The notes beneath the pieces are model-generated. The model saw nothing but the letters and a program-made list of their open reading frames with translations. It searched no databases and had not been told where the DNA came from. Shown piece after piece: positions 37,667 through 48,991 of a stretch of 64,000 nt of DNA. The stretch covers positions 1-64,000 of the forward strand of contig JASANE010007133.1 of assembly GCA_030248225.1 (NCBI GenBank). Reading direction: 5' to 3'. Positions within the stretch are counted from its first letter, which is position 1, and each line of letters begins with the position of its first letter. Made by a program: the position numbers and the translations under genes. The DNA comes from Trileptium ribeirensis (taxonomy: Eukaryota > Nematoda > Enoplea > Enoplida > Thoracostomopsidae).

Positions 37667-37996
37667 ATGCAGAGTAGCTACATTCCGGGAATTTTGGAGA
37701 TAATAATATTTATCGTGTTCATTGTAATAATTTTATTCCTTGCTATAGCAGACGAAGAGTTTTTTAGTCATGAACTAAGCACTATAAATTGTAACCTCAG
37801 GCAAATAATGTGCATTCGCAAATACACCAATCAATATGGTTTGCAGGATAATAAATCATCCGAGCCGGCGCTAAATGTGAATGACAAATTAAGTCTAATA
37901 ATATACAATTTGACTAATTATTATGAAACAGGTATCGCTATTGGATGCATGTACTACGGACAACAAATATGCCACTGGTTAAAGTATCTCAGTTAG
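37667..37996 (+). CDS. Hypothetical small membrane protein ORF inside an almondex intron
   Basis: A 109-codon plus-strand ORF, antisense to almondex. The start is MQSSYIPGILEIIIFIVFIV and residues 8-28 form one strongly hydrophobic helix, so a signal peptide or signal anchor is plausible. The remaining ~80 residues hold four cysteines (two in NCNLRQIMC, two in CMYYGQQIC) and one N-glycosylation sequon (NLT). I recognise no family. No splice sites are needed. An AT-rich intron can give a hydrophobic ORF by chance, so expression evidence would decide. If real, it is a nested gene. Confidence 0.3.
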   Translation: MQSSYIPGILEIIIFIVFIVIILFLAIADEEFFSHELSTINCNLRQIMCIRKYTNQYGLQDNKSSEPALNVNDKLSLIIYNLTNYYETGIAIGCMYYGQQICHWLKYLS

Positions 37997-38270
37997 CTGT
38001 AAGAGACACACAGATTAGTGCTGCGTCAATATAATATTCGCCAGAAATGACTGCTGCACGCTCGCTAAAATAACCACAGAGTTGATTCCAGTGCCTACAA
38101 TACTACACCTAAAATTTAGACCACATAAGCTATTCAAATGTGTAGCAAAAGCATTACAACACCTTTTGTGCGGCCACCGGTTGAGTCATCAAAGTACATG
38201 TGAAGACATCTATATTTTGTCATAGAATTGTGAAATTCCCTCAAATCAAAATATTATTTAAACATGACAC

Positions 38271-38418
38271 CTTGCAATCAACGACCGGAAGTGGAACGCA
38301 GGTAATTTGAGTCGTCTGTCCGTACACACAATCGTCTGGAAACACACAGTTCATACATAGTGGAGGCAGGCTTGAGCATTTGGTATAGGCTGCTGACTTG
38401 TCAAGGCAGTAAGTTTCG
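38271..38418 (-). CDS. amx: TM2D3/almondex, upstream coding exon
   Basis: Minus-strand exon of 148 nt. Acceptor CTATTTCAG|CGAAAC with a pyrimidine tract; donor GCAAG|GTGTCA leaving phase 0, which fits the exon at 36452-36717. The first base completes a codon begun upstream, so at least one more 5' exon with the signal peptide exists. It encodes the N-terminal cysteine-rich part, including CSSLPPLCMNC and CVYGQTTQITC, matching the family pattern C-x-LP-x2-C-x2-C followed by a CxYGK-like segment. The ATG-initiated reading to 38450 runs into the intron and is not the real start. I searched to about 40.5 kb for a signal-peptide exon and found no convincing one. Confidence 0.9.
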
Positions 38419-38468
38419 CTGAAATAGAAATGTAATCTCAAAAACTCCAAAAGATGGCGTTAAAAATA

Positions 38469-38833
38469 TTGCAGGGCAAATTGAACATGTCACAAGTTCC
38501 TTCATAACATCAAGCCGAGACAGTTGCTAGTATGTTAGAATGAATGGCACTGTTAAACTTTAAACAGATGAGTAACTAACTAGAGTTCACTGATCTCGCT
38601 TATTAAAACAACAATAATTATTTTTGCGATTGCATCATGTGTCAGATAAATTGCAGGGCAAATTGAACATGTCACAAGTTCCTTCATAACATCAAGCCGA
38701 GACAGTTGCTAGTATGTTAGAATGAATGGCACTGTTAAACTTTCAACAGAGGAGTAACTAACTAGAGTTCACTGATCTCGGTTATTAAAACAACAATAAT
38801 TATTTTTGCGATTGCATCATTGTGTCAGATAAA
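38469..38833. repeat. 182-bp tandem duplication
   Basis: Two direct copies, starting TTGCAGGGCAAATTGAACAT at 38469 and 38651, differ at only a few positions (for example AAACAGATGAG against CAACAGAGGAG, and one inserted T near the end). It is young by comparison with other repeats here. It lies in the probable first intron or 5' flank of almondex. Confidence 0.95.
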
Positions 38834-39354
38834 ACTCTATGTGTGAATATACACACTGATCAGTGCTTATTTACAATCGTTGCATTTACTGATTTACTGA
38901 ATATCTGCCAAGAAAGTTCCATGGTATCCAGCAGTCAAGTTGTACTCAAAACTTTTTAATGAAATCCAAAGAAAAATAATTAAGGTCAAATTAAATTTGA
39001 AAAAGCATTTTTGAAATATTAGTATAAAACTATAATACTTTTAAGCTAAAGTAGTCACATTCCCAATTCAAATAAGATGTTATCAGCAAATGTTGTAAAG
39101 TTGGACTAGAATATAATCGTAATAATGTATTTAGGATAGAAAATTGTTCAAATGCGCGGAGTTGTACTGTGTAACAGTTTGTTTTTAAATGTAGCAAAGT
39201 TAGTCGGACACCTTCTTTTTGCATTTTTAAGCTTCACCGTCATTTTAAGCCGCACGCATTTTTAAGAGTCGCCGAACTCTTCAAGCTTCACTGCGTTTTT
39301 GAGCTAAATTAGAACGAAATTTTCGACACTATTATTCTTTACAACGTAAATCAT
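38834..39354. other. AT-rich sequence, nothing recognised
   Basis: No exon, repeat or RNA signature that I can support. It may belong to the almondex first intron. Confidence 0.4.
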
Positions 39355-39619
39355 ATGTAGGTGTCGAAGGTCAGTCGGCGTAAGGGCGGAAAGATGGTCT
39401 CGGCGGGGGAGGATTTCTATAATTTTTAGAATCACAAAATCCCCTCCCGCCAATTTTTTCCAATGTCACCTATTCTAACCAATTTTACTCCAATTTTTGC
39501 CACTTTTCCGTATTTCCTAAAATTGTTAGCACACTTCGGCGAGAGGGTAAATGTCGCTTGGGTGTGGGAGGAGTATAATAGGAACGATCCTTAGAGAGTA
39601 CCCCATACAGACACCCATG
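39355..39619. mobile_element. CATAGGTGTC-family element, copy B
   Basis: The left end reads TAGGTGTCGAAGG and the right end GACACCCATG, its approximate reverse complement. The interior has CCAATTTTACTCCAATTTTTGCC and GGGAGGAG words shared with 11934-12170. No clear target-site duplication. Confidence 0.5.
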
Positions 39620-40678
39620 ACATAAACATAATCAAACAAAAAATGCCAGGCACAATTTCGATTAGTATAAAGCTAAATAATTTAACTCATTATAGTTATA
39701 TTATGCATGAGTAAACCTAAGCTGCGCCCCTTACCATCGTTTTTGTCAAAAGCAATTGAAATTCAGTTGTTCACTGAACACAAATTTCGTTTTTGCATTA
39801 AAGAACAGAAATTAGTCAGTTTCATATTACATACGTTATAATTTGAAAATGTCCGCGAATACATTGGTGTTAAAGTACAGGGCGAAATTGCATTAGCTAA
39901 TTGCGTTATGGAACAGAAAAATGTCGAAATCGAATGCGGCTATTGAAAACCGAGTTTAACAACGTTTTGTTCATGGTGTCAAAAGAGGATGGTTGGAAGC
40001 ACATGTTAAGTTTACTCTGGCATTATGCTGTGCGGTGTTTAATCAATAATTATTTGCAATGAATATTTTTCTGGGTATCAAAAATATAGATAGTATAAAA
40101 TATAAAATAGTATAATAAATTATAATCACGTCAGTCACTCGTCAAAGTCAAATCAACACTAAGGCTTATTAGGCAGTGCGGTGTTAAACCCAATTATTTG
40201 CTTCAACGATTTCTCGATCTATCAGCGCAAAACACGTTAATTATATTATCGCATTATGCAATATTATATAAACTAGAAGTGAGAGTTTAAACCATAGCCC
40301 AGTCGACCCGAGTCAACCGCAATAGCTGAAGAGTCGAGCTGATCACCAGCATAAGAACTGTCTGTAAGAGTCGAGTCAAGAATAGTATTTTTCTTGAAAA
40401 GTTGCAACCGACTCTTAAAAGCTCTTTCATAGAGCAAAGACATTTTTATAATAGGCGTCAACAACAAGAATTGCCGAGATTACCAAGGCGCCGGTCTTAA
40501 AAGTTCTAAAAGCAACTATAATATACATACATTCTTTGGTAATTTCTACAGTATATTATGCTCTCTCGAAAATTACAAAATACTTCTATTATTAGGAGCC
40601 CAAACTTCTATTATTGGGCTACTAGCTTTTTATCGGAAATGCTCAGCCGATCTGCACATGGTTTATGAAAAGCCGAAA
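39620..40678. other. AT-rich intergenic sequence
   Basis: No gene recognised. The word TTCTATTATT recurs around 40584-40612 as a short direct repeat. Nothing else is supported. Confidence 0.4.
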
Positions 40679-41035
40679 GGAGCCTAGGATCTGTCTTCAA
40701 GAGCCGAGCGAAGACCGACATGTTTCAGGAACAGTTGAACCTAACCAGAGCCTGAAAATCCGGCTCTTTCTCAGCCCTATTATAAACAATCACATCCATC
40801 GCCCTCGCGGCAAAGGTGAAAATAATGATACCAACAAAAGTAATTTTATGAAGAGCCGAACGGAGCCTAGGATCTGTCTTCAAGAGCCGATCGGAGACGG
40901 ACATGTTTCAGGAAGAGCTGAACCGAACCAGAGCCTGAAAATCCGGCTCTTTCTCAACCCTATTATAAAAATCACATCCATCGCCCTCGCGGCAAAGGTG
41001 AAAATAATGATACCAACAGAAGTAATATCGTTATT
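40679..41035. repeat. 183-bp tandem duplication
   Basis: Direct copies start AGCCTAGGATCTGTCTTCAA at 40681 and 40864. Each includes GAGCCTGAAAATCCGGCTCT and CATCCATCGCCCTCGCGGCA. Both ends of the unit are rich in AGAGCC(G), and that word continues to about 41460. Confidence 0.95.
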
Positions 41036-41844
41036 ATCATCGACTTACATAAAATATTTTGGTACCAGCGGTGTCGAACGGTTACATATCGCTAGGTGTA
41101 AATAACCAATAGTTATGAAAACAACGACTTCAGAGAGTAACAATTTTGTAAATTGAACAATCATACAGTTTTTTTACATACGTAAAAATCCTAAAACTCA
41201 TTTTATGCATAATTCCAGCAGTAGACATATACGACCGTCGTTCAATCGAAATGAAAATGATAATTTAGGCTCTCCTGGTCGAGCATGCCTTCATATATGA
41301 CCAGCTAAGTCGAGACTAATACTCTCAAAGAGAGCCGAACCTAGTGTATCTATATTAGAGTATCATAAACTTTTACTTGGAGCCTTTATTAAGAGCCGAG
41401 CTTGCTATCAAAAAAATCAGATCCAAGCCGGACATGGTTCATGAAGAGTCTAAACCTAAATTACATCGACAGCCTAGATGAGCAAGACAGGGTTCAGGAA
41501 ATATCTATCGGAGCTGAAGCTTAAACATCTCCCACTTTTATCACTTCTTGCTCGAAAACAATTGGCTGTAACATGGAATTTTATCATTAATTGTAATCGT
41601 CTCGAAATTTCAGGCGAGCCACCCGGCTCGACCCTTTCTCGATCGAAGCGTGACAGTGATTGCAGTCGAGTATTAAAATACACAGCTTGGAGATGCTTCC
41701 AAAGTCGTTGATCGTATTCTCATGCCTTTACAACAGATTATGCTATCGTTTTTGGGGCATGAGTATTTGTTCCCTTAAAGCTGGGTCATTCCGTATATAT
41801 ATGCAGCGCGCTACATCGTACTCAGAATTTTATAAAAATGCAAC
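41036..41844. other. Sequence with scattered GAGCCGA words
   Basis: Fragments of the 183-bp unit (AAGAGCCGAGC, GAGAGCCGAACC) recur to about 41460. The remainder is unremarkable, and ORFs at 41478-41711 on both strands are short and lack motifs. Confidence 0.4.
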
Positions 41845-43240
41845 ATGAAAGTAATAGTAGCAATACCTTGGCCACCGCGTCTTGTTACGACAAATATTAT
41901 GCTATCTTGCTTATGCAATAACAGCAAATTATGCTCCTTGATGGAGCAAATAGTTGAAACTAGGGACTATTGGCTTGTCTGTGTTTGCGGTGACTTTAAC
42001 TGTTCTACGATTGACTGGGTCAATGGCAAATGACCTAAGCGGGCGACCCATTTATGGACAGCGTAATTTCGGCTAGCCTTATACAGCACGTTGATCTTTG
42101 CATGGGGGATCCAACTTTCTTGATTTGATATTTACCTACAATTTTAATTCTACATCCGGTATCGACATCTTAGCGCCCCTAAAATCCTTGAATCTTCTGT
42201 ATCTTTTCTTTTGGCCAGAAACAATGTCCACTATAGCGTCTCGAACCATCAAATTAAAATTAACTATGACTGGGCCAGGGCTCTATTGTCTGAAATTTAT
42301 ATTTATCCCGATTCCATCAACTGGAATGATATTTTTGGCCACACTACCGATGTTTCCCTGACTTGGGAAGCAATCTGTAGTGTCTTTCAACATTGTATCC
42401 TATCCTTCGTTGTGTCAAATGTAGTGTTACGAAAACCTATTTGGGCGGATGGAATTTGCTGCTGGAAGTCGCTTCGTCAGAAACACAACGCCTTCATTTT
42501 AAGCAAGTCAATTCCGAGGCCGCTTGGAACAATTACTTGGAAAAGTCGTACGTTGGTGGGTATACCATTGCGGTCACGGTAACCTAAAGTCGGCGTACGT
42601 CTTGTCAAATAACTGTCTGAACGTCACTGACAGGGAAAAGATCTAGGTGTCGTGGTTTGTGATACATTGAAATTCTCCAAACATTGTGTTATTGTTATGG
42701 TTGCTGCCAGGGCACTTCTCGGCATCTTAACTATCGGTCGTACCATCCAACCTCGATCCAAAAAATATAGCACAATCTGTATCGTTCATTAATTCGCCCA
42801 CACGTCGCACATGCATGTTACAGTGTTATGTCCGCACTACGATCAATACATCAAAATAATCCAGAATGTTCAGCGGCATGCGACAAAACTTCTGCCCTGT
42901 ATCCGTCATATGAAGTATTCTGAACGCCTGCGTTATCTCGATCTTCAAACGCTGTCAATACGTAGTCCTCTTAGTGACCTGATCTTTGGTTAGAAGTTGG
43001 AGCACGGCTGCGTCGATATTGAAGTTTCGAAATTCTTTATTCCCGGTCGTCCAAGAACATGCGATCATGACTTGAAAGCTGCAAACGATCGATATTCTAA
43101 GATTACACTGCGTAGGAAATTTTTCTCGCATCGGTTCGTCCGACCCCGGAATGATCTCCCCTGGAAAGTGGTACGGGCACCGTCACTGATGTCGTTCAAG
43201 CAGCGGCCCCACGCAGCAAATTGTCTGCGTAATTGATATA
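41845..43240 (+). pseudogene. CR1/Jockey-like LINE, internally deleted and inactivated
   Basis: Plus-strand remnant of a non-LTR retrotransposon. 41845-42150 gives an APE-type endonuclease fragment with CVCGDFNCSTIDWVNGK (the GDFN-x-P-x-IDW motif) followed, after stops and frame changes, by NFLDLIFTYN. 42211-42580 matches the linker after the endonuclease (SINWNDIFGH). From 42600, NNCLNVTDREKDLGVVV, then CPHYDQYIKIIQNVQRHATK and KYSERLRYLDLQTL match the region C-terminal to the reverse transcriptase core. The part in between, including the catalytic FADD-type box, is absent, so about 1 kb or more has been deleted near 42580-42610. Multiple stops and frameshifts make it dead. 43000-43236 ends with FFSHRFVRPRNDLPWKVV, the usual LINE C-terminus. 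Confidence 0.9.
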
Positions 43241-45630
43241 TTATCTGTTTTCAACAACATCTTGCCTACCATTCAACAGGGCTGAATCCTCCTCCAGCAC
43301 GGTATGGCCTGAGTGTCGGCACGTGGGAAATTACGGATCGAATGCCTGCTCGAAATACTTATAAACGTTGTATCAGTGTGGGGAGAAAGGTACATATATC
43401 TCTAATACCACCCCTAAATACGTTGGAAGTACTGGTTGGCCGAGCTGGGGTGAATCCAAAATGTACCCTAAAGTCGAGTAACTAGAAAACCACTGCATAC
43501 GAAGAGGTTAGCTTCGAAGTATCAATTTGTGTATCAGGTAGTCACAATGCGTTATTCAACATTATTCCAACGACAACGTGCTACACTCAATATATGCTGA
43601 ATATTTAGCAATATTTTTTATCAGCTGCTATAAAATATCTTGCTGTCCTCAAGCTTTGCGAAATATTACCCTTTCAGGCCACAGGTATTTTCTGTATCAC
43701 GTAATGTGTGACAAAAGTAAGACGTCGCTGAACGAACAGTGATTGCGTTGGTGAAAACGGTGAAAGAACCTCGCAAACTGAGCGAATAACGCGCTTCAAC
43801 ATGCGCTAATTGGAAGAATTTGGCATGAAAAGATCCGAATAACCAACTTTATGATTAACCGGTGAACGGCACAGCTAGTTTCTGTATCGCGCAATTCTTG
43901 ACAAACTCAAGCGGTGGCGCGGAACGAACAGCACACAAAAATAGCAGCTATCTGGGACCTTTTTCTCTGCTCCTTAACGTCGCAAACTGGATGTACGCAG
44001 TGGCAAAACGTCACTTTAATATGCACAAAAAAGGATTAAGTATAAAACGGCGGAGAGAAACCTATTGCTCAGAGTGTATCTATACTAAAACCTCGGCATT
44101 AACATTACTATCTATCAATCATTTTCAGTGGTGAAACATTTTTTGAAGGATGCAAGAATCGGTATTACGTAGACATCAGCACACCGAAAAACAAATATTA
44201 TAAATCCTTTTTGGCAAAGCGCACCTATATATTTGAAACACCAGCATTTCGATATTAAGCCGAATCTACATAGCCTGTTCAACGCTGCTGTATGATTGGA
44301 GATAATTAAACATTCGTGGGAGAAGCTAAAATGTATTTACCGAGTTACGGTGCACCGACTCCGCTTAATCTGTGTTGTAATAAAAAGCAAGCTCAAGCCA
44401 TAACGTTCAATGCAGCATTGAAGGCTCGCTACGCTATAAAAATTATAGATACCCAACCTTCCGCTAAACCCAATTCCCTCTCGGGTTCGATACATCCTTA
44501 TATACCATTAATGAAGATCCTCCTAATACCCTATTAAGTAACATTTCCAACCCAGCGGTTCCACAAGGTTCCTATCCAATCTTAGATTGGCTCAACCCAA
44601 CAGCGCAAATGTGAAGCTCAATTTTTTGGCGTTTATTCCACTCAATAATCATTCAATGTAGTCCAAGTTACATAATATTTTTAAAAAATTTACTAAAAGT
44701 AAATGTCACTGAGCAAAATGTAAAGTGGCAGCGCAATAATAAAATAACACATATCATTAGTCCTTAATAAAATAAAAAAGTACCGCTTTTATAGAAATGA
44801 GTAAAGCATTCACATGTGCAAAAAATGTATGAATCAAGTAGGTCAGAGCACGTTTCACCGGGTCTTACACTTGTCATTTATCAGTAATCTGCAATAGCAG
44901 CTGAGCTAGGAAGCAAAGTCAGAAAAAATACATTTTGATGCTATAGCGAACGATCAGTTTAAACACACTTGGAAATACTATGACCGTTATTTTTTCTTTT
45001 AACTAGTGCAGAATAGACTCAAACATTTGCAATTTAAAACAATGTCGAGGAAAGTTGATGTGCAGCGATTATTTTTGACATTTCAAGCACCTAGCGGAAG
45101 AACTATAAACACAAACTTCGCATATACCGTTGTGTTCATTGTATAGACCTCTAACATCCTATAAATCCGGCATAGCTTTTGAAGTATTATATATGTGCAA
45201 TAAAGTTACAATAGAAACACCGCATTTTAGTATTTTTGTTTGTGCCGCAACTGAATGTTCTTATGTAGCTCACTGCAACGTCCCACTGTGGTAATCATGG
45301 ACAAATTGTAGATTTCAAGCAATAACGAAATCAACGCGTTCAACCTGCTATAATCCTATCAGCAAAACTTGGAACTGACATAGCTCAAATTTTGAAAATA
45401 TAAATTTTTGTAAACGTTGGTTCCTGGCTCTAAAACGGCAAATTTAACAAAAAATTGTAGGGGAAAAGTTGTAACTGTAACCGAACCAAAATGAGTCATG
45501 AATATATATCTGAATACTTAACTGCATATGGAAATATATCAACATATTAAATACAAAAATGTACAATATTCGGCAGAAAGGACTGATCCATTTCAAGCGA
45601 TTCGCGAGGCTAGCTGCTCGCACGAGATTC
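43241..45630. other. Intergenic sequence with a diverged ~185-bp direct repeat
   Basis: TTTCTGTATCACGTAAT...CTGAACGAACAG near 43690 and TTTCTGTATCGCGCAAT...CGGAACGAACAG near 43877 are diverged direct copies. The 90-codon ORF at 43862-44134 lies over the second copy and has no motif. I see no gene in the rest. Confidence 0.45.
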
Positions 45631-45805
45631 CCAGTAAATCAGAGTACCAAATTTTTTAGAACAATTTCGCGGAAACTCTGTAAAAAATACATAGTTATAA
45701 ATATTTGGTACTATAATACCGAGTACCGACAATTTACGAATAAAATTGTTTTGCAGAGTTTCTGAAAAAATTGTCCTAAAAATTTGGTACCCTGATTTTA
45801 CAGTG
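45631..45805. mobile_element. 175-bp fold-back MITE
   Basis: The left half CAGTAAATCAGAGTACCAAA...AACAATTTCGCGGAAACTC and the right half GAGTTTCTGAAAAAATTGT...TTTGGTACCCTGATTTTACAG form inverted arms of about 55 bp. The centre also pairs weakly (TTTGGTAC/GTACCGAC). No target duplication is certain. Confidence 0.75.
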
Positions 45806-46241
45806 CTACTCAGATGATTCACAAAATTGTATGTGCAAGACAACAAATTACTATCAAGCGAACTGCAAGCTGGCGACAGTCATTTCTAGAGAAATATACT
45901 ATGTGATATAAAGCTCGAACGAATACATAAAGTAACAAGAATTTCTACTTTGTTATCACTAAAAAAGGCAGTGATACAAACGCCTGTTTGTATGTATATA
46001 TACTACACAGGTCAAAATTATGGTCCGGGAAAGTAAAAAATTAAATATATAGAAATGTCAATTAAAAACAAAATACATAATAACAGCCAATACTTATATG
46101 TGTGGCTTAGGCTATATAGAAACCTAACAAAGCATTAAAGCAACAACAGCCATGTAAATATCTGAAAACTGACATTTCCTCATAATCTATATTTATATGA
46201 GTATTTTGATCTTTATTTACATAGTAAATAAGGCGCTACGG
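45806..46241. other. AT-rich sequence, nothing recognised
   Basis: No gene, RNA or clear repeat that I can support. Confidence 0.4.
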
Positions 46242-46707
46242 CATAGGTGTAATAGGTGCTACCCACCTGAGGAATCACTGAACCACCCTTCAGCACTGGC
46301 AGATAGAGAAATTTTTGACGGAAGGGGGGTCGCACCTTGAACCCCCTTCAGCACTGGCAGAAAGAGAAATTTTTGACGGAAGGGGGGTCGCACCTCAACC
46401 CATCCTTGATTAGCAAATGTTTTTCATTTTATATTTATTTTATGCAAATTTTTAAGAACTCAATATAGTGAGGCTAGTGACCGCAAGCCATATTTACCCC
46501 TAGCTGCGAGATGAAGGCACACATTGGGTAAAATCTGGCACGAATGGCGGTAGAACATTGATAAAAATTTTAGCAAAAATTGTAAAAATTTTCGCGAAAT
46601 GGAGAAAACTTGAGTTTCTAAAAATTTTGGAAATTTACCCTCACCCCTTTTCCGGAACCAACAACCCCCCACCCCCATCGTGAGCCGACGAACCTTAAAC
46701 ACCTATG
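46242..46707. mobile_element. CATAGGTGTC-family element, copy C, 466 bp
   Basis: The left end CATAGGTGTAATAGGT and the right end ACCTTAAACACCTATG are inverted repeats of about 16 bp. The interior (minus strand) has the CAATTTTTGCTAAAATTTTT run seen in copies A and B. A 58-bp internal tandem duplication lies at 46288-46402. No 8-bp target duplication is visible. This is the most complete copy of the family in the window. Confidence 0.65.
46288..46402. repeat. 58-bp tandem duplication
   Basis: CCCTTCAGCACTGGCAGATA...GGAAGGGGGGTCGCACCT occurs twice, with a GATAGAG/GAAAGAG difference. It is nearly identical, so recent. Confidence 0.95.
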
Positions 46708-48892
46708 TAAGTTGCGTATAAGTACTCAGCTTACAAAAGCAAACTTTCGTTGCAAATAAGCAATCTCAAACCATAAAAACCCACGTCTGCAGTAGGGCAA
46801 TGAACGCCTTAATGATACGTACGTAAAAATAAGTGACTTTTATGTTAGTAAAATTTGAGGCATCTTAGTAAGAATTTCTATGGAATACGACGGATGCCGC
46901 TAAACAACTTAATTTGACAATACATTTTATAGCGAAACACACCACAACGTTTATAAGAGAAATATATATATTTTCAGGCATATCGCATATTGCAAACAAC
47001 GAAAAGGTTAAAGAAACCCTGTATAGTTTTGAATTTCAAATAACATCAAAATGTACTTCATATATCATAAATAACCATAATGTCATAGATAAATTCATTA
47101 CACGATGGGCAATACTACGAAGACATCCGTAATGACCTGAATGGCGAGAAGCTTTGATAGCGAAATGACATCTGGCACAGCTCTTCATAGTTAAAATTCA
47201 TGATTCTAACACCACCAGTGATTTCTTGAGAGCATAAGCAGCCTAAGTAGTGATGCGTACGATCAAAAACAAATACATCAGGATCATCACGGAATAACCG
47301 AAACCATCACCCGTAACCGTAAACATAAAACTGAACCGGAACCTGGTCTTACAAACTTTAATATGGTAACACAAAAGAACTATAGGTACTGTGGAGTTAA
47401 AATGCGTTGAAAGTTATTGTCATATTGAAATTAGTGTATATTGCCATGATAATTTTGCCTCTCTGTGACTTTGAACAGAGTGTAGAAGCTAGATATGCTT
47501 TATTTGGCGATTGACATGGTGTGCCCGGTTTTTACGGTCCACAAGGGCACTAAAAATGGTGTATACTATGGTGTATACCGTGCGCAAATGGCAACAAATT
47601 GAACATGCACACCATGCATGAAGCATAGTTTAGATTACTTCGCCCCGTTTCATAGACATATGGTTGTTATATATAATGTTATTCCGTTGGAATCCTAAAA
47701 TATTTATTGACTTCTCCGGTTCCTATTGAAAATTACTCAAGGCTTTGTTTTTTGAACAGCTGTGCAATAACATAGACCATCAAGGCTAATCCGCTAGTTT
47801 ATCTATAAACGTAGCTCACTAGGAAGAATTCAGATTTTGGTTTCACTACACAGGTAATACTACTTAGCTTGAGTGTATAATGATACACAGAATTTACAAA
47901 ATGATCCATCGTGAACATTAGTCATATTTACGTTTTACAGGGTAATATGTCCTACCTACGTTTAACAGGACAATTTGTTTTGGAAAAATCTTGTTTTTCT
48001 CTGGTTGTGACAAGAAATTGATTACTGTTCATACAGAAACCGATATTTGAATCATAACTGGGACAAAAATGTAGAAAAGGTTAAAAAAACTCTTTTCACC
48101 GGAATTATGGTTCCGGTGTGGTTTTTGCCTTTTGTAAGAATAGCAACTAGAGCTCGATTTTGCCTGAACTGAAGATCAATGAATGTTATATTTCATACCT
48201 AGCAATGTTAGTTGCATTTTCATGACTTTACCGCTAACAATATATGTCCTATGCGATATTCTCAATGTGCAAATACGTTTCAAGCCGAATTATTAACGTC
48301 AGAATATACAATACGAAAATATATTAATATCCATAATTGAAATTTTTAAGCCTTTAAGCGAAAAGCTAAAGCTTATCACGTTGCCACCGAGTAACGTTAT
48401 TATTAAAGTAATATATTTTCAGTCACGTAAGGTCCTAGTTATGCCTTAATCCAATAGTTCATCAACCACTTTGTGTCTATACAACCATAGTGACGACAGA
48501 GTACAAAAAGTTTCTGGCACATATATGTACATACAAGCTTCGTGTAACACAAATAATAAATTATTCTAAATTTTATAATAAATGTAATATAAAATGAATT
48601 AATTATATTGCATTGTGCAAAGATAAAGCTGAAATGCCACAAAATATGCGAGTACCCGTATCAAAACCGAATAGCATAAATCACTATAGTATTGTCACAG
48701 TTGTTGTTGAAATGATAATGTAAATTGTAGTGTACTAGGATCATACAACCATTGGTTTTGTGTTATGTCTACTATGCAATTACAGCCAATCAACAATATG
48801 TTACATAAATTGAGATCATACTTTGAGTTGTCAACGAAAATAGGAATATACGTATACGTATAATGTTGCACAATCAGTGCATAGAACGTCGA
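46708..48892. other. AT-rich intergenic sequence 3' of the heptad-repeat gene
   Basis: It holds a partial copy of the ACCGGAAC repeat (47288-47390) and a short hairpin CACCGGAATTATGGTTCCGGTG (48099-48120). The 3' UTR of the heptad gene should lie just left of 48893. I see no canonical AATAAA in the first ~250 bases of the correct strand. Confidence 0.45.
47288..47390. repeat. ACCGGAAC dispersed repeat, copy 3 (partial)
   Basis: Contains CCGTAACCGTAAACATAAAA, CTGAACCGGAACCTGGTCTT and a TATGGTAACACAAAAGAAC tail. It matches the central part of 33955-34110 and 34332-34540. Confidence 0.5.
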
Positions 48893-48991
48893 TCAATATT
48901 GTATTAGCTGCTCAAGCGGGATATTAACATCAGAAAACGGTAATGCACCCAGCTCAAGCGGAAGGTGGAGATTGGTGAACGGCGAATTAAC
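48893..48991 (-). CDS. LPF heptad-repeat secreted protein, terminal exon
   Basis: A 99-nt minus-strand exon, too short to stand out as an ORF. It follows a textbook acceptor (a T-rich tract then CAG|GTTAATTCG) and encodes 32 residues then TGA. It begins VNSPFTNLHLPLELGALPFS and ends LIQY. The residues fall into the same seven-residue register as the end of the upstream exon (…LDLPLSE | VNSPFTN LHLPLEL GALPFSD VNIPLEQ…). Joining GAA from exon 51415-54112 to GTT here is phase 0. Continuity of frame and repeat register, with GT and AG signals at both intron edges, is my reason for calling it. Without it, the gene would read on into an intron-derived hydrophobic tail. Confidence 0.85.
   Translation of the reverse strand, partial: VNSPFTNLHLPLELGALPFSDVNIPLEQLIQY

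Larger units (their letters stand above)
36718..38270 (-). other. almondex intron, 1.55 kb
   Basis: Donor AAG|GTGTCA (minus strand, edge 38271) and acceptor CTATAG. Contents in plus coordinates: a 52-bp tandem repeat (36789-36995), a possible exon-free gap, two TA-flanked MITEs (37191-37325, 37348-37550) and a small membrane-protein-like ORF on the opposite strand (37667-37996). Confidence 0.8.

Noticed and set aside
44480..44500. Isolated box-B-like GGTTCGATACATCC
   Set aside because: No box A at tRNA spacing and no cloverleaf.
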